In this document: piece after piece, positions 62,214-64,000 of the stretch
Numbering within the stretch: position 1 is the first letter of the stretch
Layout: each line of letters starts with the position of its first letter
Source of the DNA: Promethearchaeota archaeon
Lineage (GTDB): Archaea; Asgardarchaeota; Lokiarchaeia; Sigyniarchaeales; Promethearchaeaceae
Reading direction: 5' to 3'
Length of the DNA stretch: 64,000 nucleotides
Assembly (NCBI GenBank): GCA_016933055.1
Contig: JAFGBS010000014.1
Span: 62,001 to 126,000 of the forward strand
Made by a program: the position numbers and the translations under genes
Notes under the pieces: model-generated
The model's input: the letters and a program-made list of their open reading frames with translations, nothing else
What the model was told of the DNA's origin: nothing
Databases searched by the model: none

Positions 62214-62549
62214 TCAGTTCTGAGCAAATTTTTCGAGTTTCTCAGACCGATCTACAATTCGATATCTTTTAAAATCTCGTATAATCGTGTCACCGACCTT
62301 GATATCGGTTGGAACATTAACAAAAGTTTCTTCTTCTAGATCATTCTCTATCAAAGATATGGGTCCATTATGTGGGCTGAATATGTTTCCCTTGGGAAAG
62401 TTCTTAGCTATTTTTAATTCTTTTATTAAAAAGTCTCTTACAGCAACTCGTATCAATTCACTCCTGCTAGGGTACAACCCAGAATCGCCAACTAGGTTTT
62501 TTATTGTGTTAATGTATTGAATTGGCAAATTTACCGTTATTATTTTCAT
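62214..62549 (-). CDS. ribbon-helix-helix (CopG-like) transcriptional regulator
   Basis: From ATG 62549 the 111 residues start with a ribbon-helix-helix fold: MKIITVNLPIQYINTIKNLVGDSGLYPSRSELIRVAVRDFLIKEL. The strand KIITVNLP inserts in the DNA major groove and pairs in a dimer. The last ~60 residues (FSPHNGPISLIENDLEEETFVNVPTDIKVGDTIIRDFKRYRIVDRSEK) include a beta-rich segment and are shared, as far as I recall, by archaeal RHH proteins. An upstream extension to 62606 is possible but adds a non-family lead. Its target is not evident. Confidence 0.8.
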   Translation of the reverse strand: MKIITVNLPIQYINTIKNLVGDSGLYPSRSELIRVAVRDFLIKELKIAKNFPKGNIFSPHNGPISLIENDLEEETFVNVPTDIKVGDTIIRDFKRYRIVDRSEKLEKFAQN

Positions 62550-63143
62550 TCTATAAGCCCTTTTTGTATTTTGTATATCTTTTTGTTGTTTATATACAGT
62601 ATACATCGAAATCTTTTAAAACTTCCTCTCAATCCGCTCTAATCATCATATAAGAAGCCCACTGCCCGTGAAATACTTCTAATTTTTAGCATTATTTGCC
62701 CTTGAAAAAGGAAATTTTATTGCAATGATTCGATAAAATAATGTTATTCTTTTCTAAATATAAATATTATGTTGGCAAATCTGGTTCAAAAACCTTAAAT
62801 GTGCTTATATTTTTCAAGATACTTTATTAAAGACTTGCAAATTTTTATTATAAACCCATTTAGTTATCGTTTACCCTTTACATATTTTTCTCAGAGGGGT
62901 TAGATGTTATATATAAATGCAGATGAACAATGATCAGTATATATAAGCCTTATTGATCCAATCTGATATTTTTTTCCATTTTTTTTAATAATTTACACTT
63001 TCCATATCCTTTTTCCATTTTACTCTTGCGAAATGTCACCCAATACAATTCCTTTTATTCTGCCCCAAAAAATTTAGGAACTCGACACTATACTTACCTA
63101 TCTTTGAGGTTTGTGATTCGGATTGAATGAGAAAGTAGAAAAG
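62550..63143. other. 594-bp AT-rich gap with two TATA-like boxes
   Basis: No credible gene is seen. TTATATATAAA (62908-62918) and GTATATATAAG (62938-62948) resemble strong archaeal TATA boxes 30 bp apart, but lie ~200 bp before the next start at 63144. Either the gene has a long leader or a small RNA starts here. The rest is pyrimidine-rich low-complexity sequence. Confidence 0.45.
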
Positions 63144-64000
63144 ATGTTTGAGAAATTATTGAGCGCACTCGAATTCGATAGTACTAAATTTTTTAGCTCT
63201 GAACTAAGTACTGAACAAGAGAAAATCAAAAAGCAGGTCGATGAAATTCTGGGAGATAATATTGAATCGGAAATAAAAATTTTAGGAGGAAAACTCGATG
63301 TGGAGGAATTCAATAAATTAGAAATACAGATCCAAAATCACCTCCAAAATCCCATCTTCAAACCCTATGAGGGTGATCTCACTAAATTGACTGAAAAATG
63401 GCTTCTTCATAAGAAAAATGAATTTATTCATCATCTATTTCTTGTATGGAAGGTAAAAGATTTTCCATTTTCCTCAGTGACCTTTTTCACAGTACCACAA
63501 ATTGATTGGCAAGAGGGAAAAGCGGATCGTATGAAATTAAACACCGATAAAATCGCTTTTTGTGGGGAGATTGAAGCTTTAGCGAACCGAACTGTATTAT
63601 ATGCGAAAATTTCCAAAGCAGATCCCTTATTCGCACCTCATATCGGAAATTTGGATCTGGCATCCTACAAACCCGATGCTGCAGATCAGACCCCAAAGTC
63701 GCACAATTTACGATTTGTAAAGGAAATTTTATCTTCACTTGAAAGAAAATCTACACAAAACCAAGTTACACGCTATGATTCTCAATATGAACGCCACGGA
63801 GAACCTATTTGCGATTATTTCATGCAGAATGATAATTTGAAGAGATCTATGAATAAATTAACCTCCGCTTTAGACTCTAAGCGACAAACTTCGAATGCTG
63901 CAATCTGCGGAATCTTGCTTCCATTACTCAACACTTCTATGGTACTAATTAGCGATGAAAGTTCTGGACTGACAGCGAATAAATTAGAGACAGCCTTTGA
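63144..64000 (+). CDS. hypothetical protein, 3'-truncated by the window edge
   Basis: A reading frame stays open from ATG 63144 to the right edge, 285 codons without a stop. The visible product is soluble, with a Lys/Glu-rich helical N-terminus (ELSTEQEKIKKQVDEILGDN), an alpha/beta middle (VWKVKDFPFSSVTFFTVPQIDW, KIAFCGEIEALANRTVLYAKI) and a helical end. I recognise no family. A TTG at 63123 in the same frame is an alternative start. Confidence 0.7.
   Translation, partial: MFEKLLSALEFDSTKFFSSELSTEQEKIKKQVDEILGDNIESEIKILGGKLDVEEFNKLEIQIQNHLQNPIFKPYEGDLTKLTEKWLLHKKNEFIHHLFLVWKVKDFPFSSVTFFTVPQIDWQEGKADRMKLNTDKIAFCGEIEALANRTVLYAKISKADPLFAPHIGNLDLASYKPDAADQTPKSHNLRFVKEILSSLERKSTQNQVTRYDSQYERHGEPICDYFMQNDNLKRSMNKLTSALDSKRQTSNAAICGILLPLLNTSMVLISDESSGLTANKLETAF

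Noticed and set aside
1..64000. CRISPR arrays, insertion sequences, rRNA genes, integrases
   Set aside because: No regularly spaced repeats, transposase or integrase motifs, or rRNA signatures were seen in the window.

Overview
The window is AT-rich archaeal chromosome and almost certainly comes from an Asgard archaeon (Lokiarchaeia-like or a related class; I cannot fix the lineage). The archaeal core is clear: TFB, the string S19e-PDCD5-L39e-L31e-aIF6-LX-prefoldin alpha-FtsY with Nep1, RNase P subunit 4 and a CRM/YhbY protein diverging from it, proteasome alpha subunit, HerA-like ATPase and archaeal-type CODH/ACS alpha subunit. The Asgard character comes from eukaryote-like genes: a Rab-like GTPase, two large Arf-like GTPases with extra domains, a KDSR-like short-chain dehydrogenase, TPR proteins, and a vWA protein with two RING/PHD-like zinc fingers.

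Layout. 1-3.2 kb: heterodimeric ABC exporter (first gene cut by the window edge). 3.2-9.5 kb: TFB, a giant TrmB-type HTH/coiled-coil protein, and an unrecognised 674-residue protein with an A9C9 tract. 9.5-13.2 kb: MobB, MoaB and MoaD for molybdopterin/tungstopterin, then a PIN-domain protein. 13.2-18.5 kb: Arf-like GTPase, then membrane protein, ABC ATPase and FtsX-type permease. 18.5-22.8 kb: coiled-coil protein, RNase Z, ThiS/MoaD-like protein, TPR protein. 22.8-31.5 kb: KDSR-like enzyme, AIR-synthase-like protein and the two ribosome-related operons. 31.6-41.5 kb: epimerase, tRNA-Gly(UCC) with two introns, chorismate mutase/prephenate dehydratase with a shortened catalytic domain, bacterial-type RNase PH, HerA-like ATPase, DUF1512 protein, IMP dehydrogenase, Rab-like GTPase, tRNA-Pro(CGG) with a D-arm intron. 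41.6-50.8 kb: Ntn hydrolase, CdhA, glycosyltransferase, Mrp Fe-S carrier, enoyl-CoA hydratase-like protein, tungsten aldehyde:ferredoxin oxidoreductase. 50.9-57.2 kb: a probable sugar/polyol cluster (GPH symporter, Gfo/Idh/MocA dehydrogenase, IlvD-like dehydratase, TPP enzyme). 57.2-64 kb: second Arf-like GTPase, PsmA, TPR protein, vWA-zinc-finger protein, a candidate structured RNA, a ribbon-helix-helix regulator and an unknown gene cut by the right edge.

Metabolically the window suggests an anaerobe using ferredoxin-linked tungsten and CO-dehydrogenase enzymes, with pterin-cofactor genes (MobB/MoaB/MoaD) that could serve the AOR, Mrp for Fe-S delivery, and a sugar-acid route. The most interesting items are the D-arm introns shared by two unrelated tRNAs, the candidate structured RNA at 61.8-62.1 kb, the vWA/zinc-finger protein near the proteasome gene, the giant TrmB-like protein, and the GTPases with altered G motifs and fused domains. 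No CRISPR array, insertion sequence, rRNA or prophage was seen.
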